Both the position numbers and the translations under genes were made by a program. Source: Microbacterium algeriense (GTDB lineage: Bacteria > Actinomycetota > Actinomycetes > Actinomycetales > Microbacteriaceae). Taken from it: DNA of 64,000 nt. The stretch spans positions 372,001 to 436,000 of the forward strand of contig NZ_WAAO01000001.1 in assembly GCF_008868005.1 (NCBI RefSeq), given 5' to 3'. Shown here one piece after another: positions 9,140-16,915 of this stretch; the stretch's first letter is position 1, and every line of letters begins with the position of its first letter. Under the pieces are notes generated by a model. That model searched no databases. It had not been told where the DNA came from and saw only the letters and a program-made list of their open reading frames with translations.

Positions 9140-9562
9140 CTACTGCGCGGCGTTCTGGCAGCTGGGGCAGAGGCCCCAGAAGGTGACTTCGGCTGTCTGG
9201 ACGGTGAATCCCCCCGTCGAGGACGGGGTGAGACACGGCGCCTCGCCGACGACGCAGTCCACATCGCCGATCGCACCGCAGGAGGTGCAGACGATGTGGT
9301 GGTGGTTGTCGTCGATGCGCCGCTCGTAGAGCGCCGCGGAACCTGCCGGTTCGATCCGACGGATGAGGCCCGCCGTCGTCAGGTCCGCGAGGATGTTGTG
9401 CACCGACTGGATCGACGTGGTCGGCAGCACTTCGGACACGGCGCGGTAGACCCGCTCCGCATCCGTATGGGCCATGGAGTCGAGAGCCTCGAGCACGGCG
9501 ACGCGGCCCGCGGTCGCGCGCAGCCCGGCGCCGCGAAGCGCCGAGTCGAGTTCTGTCTCCAT
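9140..9562 (-). CDS. furA: Fur/PerR-family regulator (FurA/CatR-like)
   Basis: This 140-residue Fur-family repressor has an N-terminal winged helix, the HHHIVCTSCG metal motif (Cys92, Cys95) and a second CxxC (Cys132, Cys135) for the structural zinc. It lies just upstream of katA in the same direction, as FurA/CatR proteins often do in actinobacteria, which points to peroxide-responsive control of catalase (inference from context). A TATGCT -10 box six bases before the ATG suggests a leaderless transcript, and a palindrome at 9582-9598 is well placed for autoregulation. An iron-sensing role is the alternative. Confidence 0.9.
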   Translation of the reverse strand: METELDSALRGAGLRATAGRVAVLEALDSMAHTDAERVYRAVSEVLPTTSIQSVHNILADLTTAGLIRRIEPAGSAALYERRIDDNHHHIVCTSCGAIGDVDCVVGEAPCLTPSSTGGFTVQTAEVTFWGLCPSCQNAAQ

Positions 9563-9568
9563 CCTCCG

Positions 9569-9598
9569 AGCATACCTCGTTTTTTGAGTGGTTCAAAA
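9569..9598 (-). promoter_or_regulatory. furA leaderless promoter and Fur-type operator
   Basis: On the minus strand, TATGCT (9574-9569) ends six bases before the furA ATG. Just upstream, 9582-9598 holds the palindrome TTTTGA-N5-TCAAAA, the most A+T-rich spot nearby. It covers the expected -35 region, so a bound Fur protein would block polymerase. Operator assignment is inference from position and symmetry. Confidence 0.65.
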
Positions 9599-9620
9599 GA
9601 ACGCATACCGGGATGCTGCA

Positions 9621-11663
9621 TCAGCCTCGCGTGATGGTGAACCCGGCTCCGCGCACGCGCACCCGTCCGCCCGCGGCGGCGCGCCCCCGGTCCGCTCCGT
9701 CCGCGTCGTAGGCGCGACCGTCGCCCGGCGCGAGCGGCGCGACCCGCACCTCCCGTCGCGTCCCGTTCGCATAGAGCACGGTCGCCCCCGAGGTCGTGGC
9801 GTACACCGCACTAGCGACCCGCGGCTGGATGACCAGGGCGTCCAGGCGGACTTCACCGCGGCTCGTGCAGCGCACCGTCACCGCGGCCTCGGGCAGGTCG
9901 CCCCCCAGCAGCTGCGGCACGAGCATGCCCTCGGCCTCGGTGAGCCCCCGATCGCCGACCCCGCCGGCAGCGGTCCGTGCACGCCACACCCGTTGTCCGC
10001 CGCGGCGCACCTCCCACTCCGCCTCGCCCGCGTCCGCTGCCTGGCGCCACACCAGCGCGTGCAGGATGCCACCCGCCTCCGTGACGTCGAACTCGACCCA
10101 TTCGCCGCGCGGGATGCGCACGTACGCGCCCGCGGAGAGATTGCCCTCGCCGGTCCATGCCCCGCCGTCCGGTCGCTCGATCACGCACCCGGGGGAGAGC
10201 CGTGCCGTCTCCGCATCGACGGCGCGCAGTCCGGAATGGGACGTGAGCCCCGTGATCGAGGTCGCGATCGCCGCCACGTCGCGGTCGGCATCCAGCAGGA
10301 GCATCGTGAGCAGACCGTGGATCGTCGACTCGGCGCCGGAGTTGCGGTTCACTCTCCCGTCCGTCTCGACTCCGTCGTACGTCACACCCGTCGCGGGGTC
10401 GTACACGGGCACACCGGCGGTGTTCGCGCCGAAGAACCACCCGGCGGCCAGGCCGGCGAGCATGCGCAGCCCCACACCACCGACCGCAGCCGCCTGGAGC
10501 GCACCGGCGACGCGTCCGTGCGCACCGTACGCGATCTGCGCTTCGGCGGGAAGCGGCGCCCACGCGTTGTGCGGTCCTCCGGACGCCAGCACCTGCGGAG
10601 TGAAGCGTCCCGCATCCGCGAGGGCGGCCGCCGACCACTCCCGACGCCGGAGCAGCGCCCCCGCCCTGGCGAGCGCCTCCGGGGCCGCTGCACCCCAAGC
10701 GTGCCAGAAGCCGAGCGAGCCGGTCCACGGCAGCACCGCGCCGAAGGGCCACCCGTTCGCCGGGTCCGTGGCCATCGCGGCCACACCCTCCCCGTAGGTC
10801 CGCAGCGCCGCACGGCTGCGGGCGTCTCCGGCTTCTGTCGCGGCCGCGAGCCCGAGCATCGCCTCGGCCGTGGCATCCGCACCTCCTGCGATCAGCCAGG
10901 CCGGCAGGTTCCGGCCGTCGCTGCGGACCCATCGTCCGGCGCGCGAGAGCGACTCGCGCCCGAGCGCATCCAGGCACAGGTGCAGTCGCGCCAGGAGGAA
11001 GGCCGCGAAGTCGGGGTCCTCGCGACGGAACGCGGCGTAGCCCTCGCCGAAGGCCCAGACCGTGCGGGCGAGCCAGTACGACTCGGCCGAATCGGAGGGA
11101 TCCGGCAGCTCGACCGGGATCGCGCTGGGGTTCAGGGTGCCGTCCTCCTGCTGCCAGAGCACCACCCTGCCGGTGTTCGGTCCGCTCGCGGTCTGCAGGA
11201 AGGCGAGCGCGCGCAGCACATCCCGCGCCTCATCCCGGCTCTGCCCGTCGCCCGTCGCACGCCAGTCCCGCAGGAACACCACGGCGGCCCTGGCGATGTC
11301 GTCCGCGTTGTACGCTCCCTGGGTCCAGTGCCCCGTCGCGGCGTCCCGGGTTCCGCCCCCGACGGGACGGTAGCCGCCGGCGCCGTCCGCGTCGGCATAG
11401 GTCCACGGGGCGCGCACGGTCGGATTCGTGTCGATGCCGAACGTCGTGTGCGCGTCACTCGGAGCGATCGGCACCTCGGCGAGCAGGAAGCGCAGATGCG
11501 CGAGGTTCGTCAGGCGAGATCGACGGGCGACCGCGGGGAGGGGCGTCGCGGTACCCATCGGATCTGTGGCGCCGACCGCGGCGTCCACCGGCAGCAGAGC
11601 GAGGGCGGAGCTCGCCGCGGCGAGAGCCAGGAAGGAGCGCCGAGAGGTGTCCATGATCGTCAC
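9621..11663 (-). CDS. Tat-exported protein of unknown family, possible glycoside-active enzyme
   Basis: This 680-residue protein starts with a twin-arginine signal (SRRSFLALAAASSALALL), so it is probably exported folded. The first ~430 residues are rich in Ala/Leu helices with aromatic patches (SAESYWLARTVWAFGEGY, NSGAESTIHGLLTMLL), like an alpha/alpha-barrel of glycan-active enzymes. Residues ~470 to the end look beta-rich and could be carbohydrate-binding. I recognise no catalytic signature. The GTG at 11663 overlaps the GH130 stop (GTGA); an ATG at 11654 also fits. As last gene of the LacI/ABC/GH130 operon it probably acts on the same mannoside-type glycan outside the cell. No strong terminator separates it from furA downstream. 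Confidence 0.7.
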   Translation of the reverse strand: MTIMDTSRRSFLALAAASSALALLPVDAAVGATDPMGTATPLPAVARRSRLTNLAHLRFLLAEVPIAPSDAHTTFGIDTNPTVRAPWTYADADGAGGYRPVGGGTRDAATGHWTQGAYNADDIARAAVVFLRDWRATGDGQSRDEARDVLRALAFLQTASGPNTGRVVLWQQEDGTLNPSAIPVELPDPSDSAESYWLARTVWAFGEGYAAFRREDPDFAAFLLARLHLCLDALGRESLSRAGRWVRSDGRNLPAWLIAGGADATAEAMLGLAAATEAGDARSRAALRTYGEGVAAMATDPANGWPFGAVLPWTGSLGFWHAWGAAAPEALARAGALLRRREWSAAALADAGRFTPQVLASGGPHNAWAPLPAEAQIAYGAHGRVAGALQAAAVGGVGLRMLAGLAAGWFFGANTAGVPVYDPATGVTYDGVETDGRVNRNSGAESTIHGLLTMLLLDADRDVAAIATSITGLTSHSGLRAVDAETARLSPGCVIERPDGGAWTGEGNLSAGAYVRIPRGEWVEFDVTEAGGILHALVWRQAADAGEAEWEVRRGGQRVWRARTAAGGVGDRGLTEAEGMLVPQLLGGDLPEAAVTVRCTSRGEVRLDALVIQPRVASAVYATTSGATVLYANGTRREVRVAPLAPGDGRAYDADGADRGRAAAGGRVRVRGAGFTITRG

Positions 11664-12643
11664 GCCTCACCGTCGTCGCGGAGCGCGCGGCCCCACGGCT
11701 CGGCGGGATCGTGGATCGCGACGGCGAGCGTCGTGTCGGACTGCCCGTAGTACGCGAACCACCGGCCGTGGAACTTCACGAGTCCCTCCACGAAGGTGAC
11801 GTTGGAGACCAGGCCGTGCATGTCCTCGAAGGTCTGCGGTCGCAGCCACGGCTCCTGCAGCCGCGCGATGACCTTCGTCGGCTCGTCCGGGTCGATGGCG
11901 ATCTGTCCGCACCGGTAGTCCACGTCGACCGTGCCGCCCTCGTGCACGACACGCGTGGCGCCGTTGGTGAGGAACACCAGCAGCCCGTTGTCGGCGAGCA
12001 CGGGAGACGTGCCGATCTCGACGAGCGCCTCATCCCAGGTCCCCGGGGTCGGGGAGTACATCGGATCGGTGTCGGCCGTTCCCGGCGTCCAGTGGATCAG
12101 GTCGTCGCTGGTGGCCCAGTAGATCGCCCCCTCGCCGAAGTACATCCACCACTTCCCGTGCATCCGCCGGGGCACGATGACACCGGCCTTCGACCAGTTG
12201 AACCCGCGGGGGTCCATGGTCTTGAAGGTGTCGAAGTCGTCGAACAGCGGGCCGTGCTTGGTCCAGGTCCGCAGGTCGGTCGACGTCGCGAGACACAGCT
12301 GGGCGCTGCGCCGGTCCCAGCCCGTGTAGGTGAGGTAGTACGTGCCGTCGATCAGCGCGATGCGCGGGTCCTCGCACCCGTATTGCTCGTACTCCTCGGA
12401 GGGGGAGAGGATCGGCGCGTCCTCGCGGGTGAACGTGACCCCGTCTCGGGATCGGGCCAGACCGATGTGGGAGATGATGTCGTCGGCGTGCGCCCGGTAC
12501 AGCAGGATCACCTCGTCGCCGTCCACGAGCGCGGCCGGGTTGTACAGATTCGCCGACTCCCAGCTGGCGCCGCGCGGTCGCAGGATCGGATTGCCCGCAT
12601 AGGGGGTGAACGGCCCGAGGGGGAAGGAAGCTCCGGTGAACAT
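11660..12643 (-). CDS. Glycoside hydrolase family 130 protein (beta-mannoside phosphorylase/hydrolase)
   Basis: This 327-residue protein has the five-bladed propeller features of GH130: FTPYAGNPILRP at the N-terminus, ANLYNPAAL, the conserved GCEDPRI (Asp92 region, the usual general acid) followed by YYLTYTGWD, and repeated GLARSRDG and LATSTDL-type blades. GH130 enzymes phosphorolyse or hydrolyse beta-mannosides; which one cannot be told here. It has no signal peptide, so it acts on oligosaccharide imported by the adjacent ABC system. The start at 12643 follows the MalG-like permease gene by 14 bp; its stop overlaps the exported protein gene. Confidence 0.88.
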   Translation of the reverse strand: MFTGASFPLGPFTPYAGNPILRPRGASWESANLYNPAALVDGDEVILLYRAHADDIISHIGLARSRDGVTFTREDAPILSPSEEYEQYGCEDPRIALIDGTYYLTYTGWDRRSAQLCLATSTDLRTWTKHGPLFDDFDTFKTMDPRGFNWSKAGVIVPRRMHGKWWMYFGEGAIYWATSDDLIHWTPGTADTDPMYSPTPGTWDEALVEIGTSPVLADNGLLVFLTNGATRVVHEGGTVDVDYRCGQIAIDPDEPTKVIARLQEPWLRPQTFEDMHGLVSNVTFVEGLVKFHGRWFAYYGQSDTTLAVAIHDPAEPWGRALRDDGEA

Positions 12644-12657
12644 GGATGCCTTTCTGA

Positions 12658-13500
12658 CTAGCCCTTGACGGCTGCGCCGAGGTCGGTGGCCTTGAAGAAG
12701 CGCTGGAAGACGACGAACAGGATCACGACGGGGAACGCGAGCGCCGTCGCGCCGGCGAGGATCGCGCCGTTGGGGTTGGCCGTCGACTGCGCCACGTTGG
12801 AGATGTAGTTCGCGAGCGAGACGGCCAGCGGCTGCAGGCTCGCGTCCTTGGTGATGAGGAACGGCCAGAGGAACTCGTTCCACGGCCCGATGAAGGTGAC
12901 CAGCACGACCGTCACCAGCACGGGACGGATGAGCGGGAGCGCGACCGAGGTGAGCAGGCGGATCTCGCCCGCGCCGTCGATGCGCGCCGCCTCGAAGATC
13001 TCCACCGGGAGCGCTTTGAAGAACTGCACGAAGATGAACACCGCGGTGGTGTTGATGAGGAACGGCAGGATCATACCCAGATAGGAGTCGCCCAGGCCGT
13101 AGCTCCGGGTGATCTGCACGTACAGCGGGATCATCAGCAGCTGGAACGGCACCATCTGCACGAGCAGCATCAGCACCCAGATCACACCGCGGCCCCGGAA
13201 GTCGAGACGGGCGATCGCGTAGCCGGCGAGCAGCCCGAACACCACGGTGCCCAGCAGCACCCCGGCGGTGAAGATCAGAGAGTTCAGCAGCGAGCCGACC
13301 AGGTCGATGCGGGAGTCGATCGCGACGAAGTTTTCGACCGTCCAACCGCTCGTGGGCAACAGCGCGCTCGGGGAGTTGGTGGGGCTCTCCTGGAACGCCC
13401 CGACGACCATGAAGTAGAACGGGAAGGCGAACCCGATGGCCGCGATCGTGAGCAGGATGATGCTCAGGATGCGGGGCAGTGAACGTCGGCGTCTCATCAT
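12658..13500 (-). CDS. Carbohydrate ABC transporter permease (MalG-like)
   Basis: This 280-residue inner-membrane protein has about six transmembrane segments and the EAA loop (EIFEAARIDGAGE) that docks onto the ATPase; it ends in DLGAAVKG, a typical MalG-type C-terminus. With the MalF-like partner upstream it forms the channel for a CUT1-type sugar importer. The ATG at 13500 overlaps the partner's stop (ATGA). No ATPase gene is present in the operon, so a shared MsmK-like ATPase elsewhere must energise it, as is common for CUT1 systems in actinobacteria. Confidence 0.93.
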   Translation of the reverse strand: MMRRRRSLPRILSIILLTIAAIGFAFPFYFMVVGAFQESPTNSPSALLPTSGWTVENFVAIDSRIDLVGSLLNSLIFTAGVLLGTVVFGLLAGYAIARLDFRGRGVIWVLMLLVQMVPFQLLMIPLYVQITRSYGLGDSYLGMILPFLINTTAVFIFVQFFKALPVEIFEAARIDGAGEIRLLTSVALPLIRPVLVTVVLVTFIGPWNEFLWPFLITKDASLQPLAVSLANYISNVAQSTANPNGAILAGATALAFPVVILFVVFQRFFKATDLGAAVKG

Positions 13501-14393
13501 CGCTCCCTCGTCGCGCGGTTCGCCGCGAGCGACAGCATCCCGACGAGGATCACGAGGATCATGCCGATGGCCGCCGCGGTGTCGGGGTTCTGCTGCTGGA
13601 TGCCCAGCTGGTAGATGAGCAGCACCGGTGTGGTGGATGCACCGTCCGGACCGCCGCCGTTGGTGAGCAGGTAGGGCTCCGTGAACAGGTTGGCTCCCGT
13701 GATGATCGACAGGATCAGCACCAGCGTTGTGGCGCTGCGGACTCCGGGGACCGTGACGTTCCAGAAGCGCGAGAGCGCGCCGGCGCCATCGGTCTCGGCC
13801 GATTCGTAGAGCTCCTTGGGGACGTTCTGCAGCGCGGCCAGGTACAGCAGGATGTAGAACCCGAGCTGCTTCCACGTCACGTACAGGGCGATCATCGGCA
13901 TCGCGAGCCCGCTGTTGACGAGCCACGACGGATCCGGCGCCAGGGGCCCGAGGATCGTGTTGACCAGACCGTTGCCCGAGAACAGCAGCATCCACACCCC
14001 CACGAGCGAGACGCTCGCCGTCAGGTACGGGACGTAGAACGCGACCCGGTAGGCGGCGACCCAGCGGATGCCGGTGTTCAGCGCCGCGGCGAGCACGAGG
14101 GCGAGCACCGCCGTCAACGGGACGTTGATGACCAGGAAGATCAGCGTGTTGCGGAAAGAGCCCAGCACGCGCGGATCGGTCAGCACCGTGACGAAGTTGT
14201 CGAACCCGACGAAGGGCCGGTCGACCTCGGTGCCCGGGGCGGTGAAGAAGTAGTCGTGGAACGCGATGTAGACGGCGAAGGCGAGCGGATACGCGAAGAT
14301 CGCGATCACGAACACGAAGTACGGCAGCGCGAACAGGCCGCCGATCGGCTGCGCACCGAACCACCGGGTGCGCAGCCGCCGCTTGTCCGTCAT
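13497..14393 (-). CDS. Carbohydrate ABC transporter permease (MalF-like)
   Basis: This 298-residue permease has six predicted membrane segments, starting with LFALPYFVFVIAIFAYPL, and an EAA loop reading LYESAETDGAGALSRFWNVTVP. It pairs with the MalG-like permease downstream (ATGA overlap). It follows the binding-protein gene by 4 bp, so these genes form one transcription unit. It is a CUT1 family component that probably imports a manno-oligosaccharide, given GH130 in the same operon (inference). Confidence 0.93.
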   Translation of the reverse strand: MTDKRRLRTRWFGAQPIGGLFALPYFVFVIAIFAYPLAFAVYIAFHDYFFTAPGTEVDRPFVGFDNFVTVLTDPRVLGSFRNTLIFLVINVPLTAVLALVLAAALNTGIRWVAAYRVAFYVPYLTASVSLVGVWMLLFSGNGLVNTILGPLAPDPSWLVNSGLAMPMIALYVTWKQLGFYILLYLAALQNVPKELYESAETDGAGALSRFWNVTVPGVRSATTLVLILSIITGANLFTEPYLLTNGGGPDGASTTPVLLIYQLGIQQQNPDTAAAIGMILVILVGMLSLAANRATRER

Positions 14394-14397
14394 GAGG

Positions 14398-15663
14398 TCA
14401 CTCGGCGACGAGGTCGTCGATCTTCGACGCCGCGTTCTTCAGGTAGTCGTCGATCGACTCCTTCCCGAAGATCACTGCCGAGGAGTACTCGTCGCGGAAC
14501 GCCTGCCAGGCCTCGACGGAGTTCGGGATGCTGGGCACGTCCGCCGTCCGCTCCGCCTGCTCCGCGAACGCCACGTAGTCGGGGTTCGCGGAGAAGTAGT
14601 CCGCATAGGCATCGGTGAGGCCGGTGCGCATCGGCATCTGGCCCGTCGCCTCCAGGAACTGGCCATCGCTGTCGACGCTCGTGGAGAACTTCAGGAACTC
14701 CCACGCGGTCGCCTGGTTCTCGCACGCGGTGAACATCGACACGCTCTTCGAGTCGGCGAAGGTGATCGGGTCCTCGCGACCGTCGCTCGTCGGCACGGGC
14801 ATGAAGCCCACGTCGACGGTCTCGGCGTACGAGGGGATCGCCCACGGTCCGGCCAGCTGCATCGCCGTGGTGCCGGCGGACATCGCGTCGTCGGTGGCCG
14901 CCTCGTTCGGAGCCAGCTTCTCCTCGTAGAAGGTGCGCCAGAACTCCGAGACCGTGCGCCCGTCGTCCGAGTCGACCGTGGCCTTGCCGTCCTCGACCAG
15001 CATCGTGCCGTCGGTCTCGGCGAGGTACAGCGGGTAGAAGTCGAACCACGGCTGATAGAACTCGCTCGTCGGTGCGGGCCAGATCGCGCTCTGCACCCCG
15101 GACTCCACGATCTTGCGGGATCCCTCGAGGAATGCGTCGTACGTGTTCATCTGCGGGTCGTCCGGGTCGATCCCCGCCGCCTCGAACAGCGCCTTGTTGT
15201 ACATCACCATGACCGGGTTCGACTTCCACGGCAGCTGGTAGAACTTGCCGTCGGTCGCGTAGGCGTCGACCTCACCACCGCGTTCCGTGATGTAGTCGCT
15301 GCCTCCCTCCATCGTGCTGAGATCGACGAGGCCGCCCTGCTTGACCCAGCCCGACACGGCGGCGGGGGCGACGTTGTAGACCAGGCACGGCGCGGTGCCC
15401 GCCGTGATCGCTGCCGTGATGGCCTCCTCGGAGGATGATCCGGCGGGGATCTCCTGCGCGGTCACCTTCTCGTCGGGATGATCGGCGTTCCAGGCCTCGA
15501 CCACGGCCTGGCCCCACGCGACCTCCTGCTCGTTGTTGGAGAGCCAGACGTCGATGGGCCCTGTGCCCTCCGCGGCTCCCTCTCCGCCGCCGCCTCCCGA
15601 GGAACATCCGGTGGCGACGAGCGCGACGGCTCCGATGAGTGCTGCGGCACGGATCTTCTTCAT
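14398..15663 (-). CDS. Carbohydrate ABC transporter substrate-binding lipoprotein
   Basis: This 421-residue protein has a lipoprotein signal ending in VATGC (Cys20) followed by a Gly/Ser linker, then a family 1 extracellular solute-binding fold with Trp/Tyr-rich segments (FYQLPWKSNPVMVMYNK, MQLAGPWAIPSYAE) that stack on sugars. It would be anchored outside the membrane and deliver substrate to the two permeases encoded immediately downstream. A good ribosome site (GAGGAGGA) precedes the ATG at 15663. lacI is only 34 bp upstream, so lacI is the first gene of the operon. Confidence 0.93.
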   Translation of the reverse strand: MKKIRAAALIGAVALVATGCSSGGGGGEGAAEGTGPIDVWLSNNEQEVAWGQAVVEAWNADHPDEKVTAQEIPAGSSSEEAITAAITAGTAPCLVYNVAPAAVSGWVKQGGLVDLSTMEGGSDYITERGGEVDAYATDGKFYQLPWKSNPVMVMYNKALFEAAGIDPDDPQMNTYDAFLEGSRKIVESGVQSAIWPAPTSEFYQPWFDFYPLYLAETDGTMLVEDGKATVDSDDGRTVSEFWRTFYEEKLAPNEAATDDAMSAGTTAMQLAGPWAIPSYAETVDVGFMPVPTSDGREDPITFADSKSVSMFTACENQATAWEFLKFSTSVDSDGQFLEATGQMPMRTGLTDAYADYFSANPDYVAFAEQAERTADVPSIPNSVEAWQAFRDEYSSAVIFGKESIDDYLKNAASKIDDLVAE

Positions 15664-15697
15664 GGTGTCCTCCTCGACACGGTGGTGGTGCGGTGGT

Positions 15698-16690
15698 CTA
15701 CGACGCGGTGCTCGCGCGGTAGTGGACGACGGTGCAGTCGACGACCTCGGTCTGCGGCGACGCGCCGAGGATGCCGGCCTGCAGCAGGCGGGCGGCGGCT
15801 CGACCGCGCGCGGGCGGGTCGGACGAGACGCTGGTCAGGGCGGGGGAGAGGTGGGCCGACAGGTGATCGTCGTCGAACCCGGAGATCGCGAGATCCCGCG
15901 GAATGGAGAGGCCCTGCGACCGGGCGAGGGACAGTCCCGCGATGGCCATCGTGTCGTTGGAGTAGAGGACGGCGGTCGGGGGGTCGGGCAGCGCCAGGAG
16001 CTCCGCGGTGATGTCGCGACCGCTCGCCGCGGTGAAGTCGCCCTCGCGCAGCAGTTCGTCGCTGCCGATCTCCTCGACGTACGCGTCGGACCTCGCCTTC
16101 GAGTGGACGTAGTCCAGCGGGCCGGAGACATGGGCGATGCGGGTGTGCCCGGCGTCACGGAGGTGGGCGATGAGCTCGCGGATCGGCCGGGCGTCATCGG
16201 TCCGCACGCAGGAGAACGGGCTCGGCTGGTCGTACGCGCCGACCAGGACCGTCGGCAGTCCGAGCTGCTCGAGGAAGGGGACCCGCCAGTCGTCGGTGCG
16301 CAGGTCCAGCAGCAGCGCCCCGTCGGCGCGGCCGTGCGCGAGCGTGCGGTAGGCGCGCTCCTCGGCGTCGCGTCCGACGACGACCTGGAGGATCAGGGCG
16401 GTCTCGGTCTCGGCGAGCACCGATTCGACGCCGGCGATGAAGGCGGGGAAGAACGAGTCGTTCGCGATGACCTCGGGGTCGCGGGCCAGCACGACCGCGA
16501 TCGCGTTCGCCCGTCGGGTGGCGAGGGCGCGGGCGCTCTGGCTCGGCACCCAGTTGAGCTTCTCGGCGGCCGCGAGCACCTTCGTCCTGGTCTCCTCCGA
16601 GATGGGACGGTTGCCGCTGAGCGCGTGCGAGACCGTGGCCTTGGTCACGCCGGCCTCGCGAGCGACGTCGGCGATCGTCGTGCGGCTCAT
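15698..16690 (-). CDS. LacI-family repressor of the GH130/ABC operon
   Basis: This 330-residue regulator begins with a classic LacI helix-turn-helix and hinge (TIADVAREAGVTKATVSHAL, then SQSARALATRRAN), followed by a periplasmic-binding-protein-like effector domain with the usual SNDTMAIAGL and ISGFDDDHLSAHLSP motifs. It is the first gene of the operon that includes the binding protein, permeases, GH130 and the exported protein. Two identical palindromes sit over its own promoter, so it probably represses the whole operon, itself included, until a mannoside-type inducer binds. The inducer is not identifiable. Confidence 0.93.
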   Translation of the reverse strand: MSRTTIADVAREAGVTKATVSHALSGNRPISEETRTKVLAAAEKLNWVPSQSARALATRRANAIAVVLARDPEVIANDSFFPAFIAGVESVLAETETALILQVVVGRDAEERAYRTLAHGRADGALLLDLRTDDWRVPFLEQLGLPTVLVGAYDQPSPFSCVRTDDARPIRELIAHLRDAGHTRIAHVSGPLDYVHSKARSDAYVEEIGSDELLREGDFTAASGRDITAELLALPDPPTAVLYSNDTMAIAGLSLARSQGLSIPRDLAISGFDDDHLSAHLSPALTSVSSDPPARGRAAARLLQAGILGASPQTEVVDCTVVHYRASTAS

Positions 16691-16724
16691 GCCACCTCCT
16701 CGTGGATCGGCCCAGCCTCATGCC

Positions 16725-16740
16725 TGTAAACCGGTTTGAC
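16725..16740. promoter_or_regulatory. LacI-type operator O1
   Basis: TGTAAACCGGTTTGAC has a perfect AAACCGGTTT core with the CG centre typical of LacI-family operators. It lies just downstream of the -10 box and covers the expected transcription start, 35 bp before the lacI ATG. An identical copy lies at 16744-16759. Confidence 0.8.
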
Positions 16741-16742
16741 GA

Positions 16743-16771
16743 GTGTAAACCGGTTTGACAAGACGTGTCAA
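16743..16771 (-). promoter_or_regulatory. Sigma70-type promoter of the lacI/GH130 operon
   Basis: On the minus strand a consensus -35 TTGACA (16771-16766) is followed after exactly 17 bp by TTACAC (16748-16743) as -10. Transcription would start near 16736, inside operator O1. The overlap with both operators supports the assignment. Confidence 0.65.
16744..16759. promoter_or_regulatory. LacI-type operator O2
   Basis: This is a second identical TGTAAACCGGTTTGAC, 19 bp centre-to-centre from O1. It lies between and over the -10 and -35 boxes of the lacI promoter, so both copies together would shut the promoter tightly. Confidence 0.8.
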
Positions 16772-16841
16772 CGGTCCGTTCCCCATCTGATTCCCCGAGA
16801 TGACGACGATCCGCCGACGATCTCCCCGAGCTTCCTCGGCG

Positions 16842-16914
16842 GATCGTCCGGGGGTCGGGGGATCGTCCGGGTTCGGGGGATCGTCCGGGTTCGGGGGATC
16901 GTCCGGGGGCGGGG
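16842..16914. repeat. Four tandem 18-19 bp repeats
   Basis: Four head-to-tail units based on GATCGTCCGGGTTCGGGG occupy 16842-16860, 16861-16878, 16879-16896 and 16897-16914; the middle two are identical. They begin two bases past the stop of the J-domain gene and lie upstream of the lacI promoter. A 3' regulatory or purely repetitive role is possible; no protein frame explains them. Confidence 0.85.
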
Positions 16915-16915
16915 A

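Noticed and set aside
16842..16914. CRISPR array
   Set aside because: The units are head-to-tail without unique spacers, and no cas genes are present.
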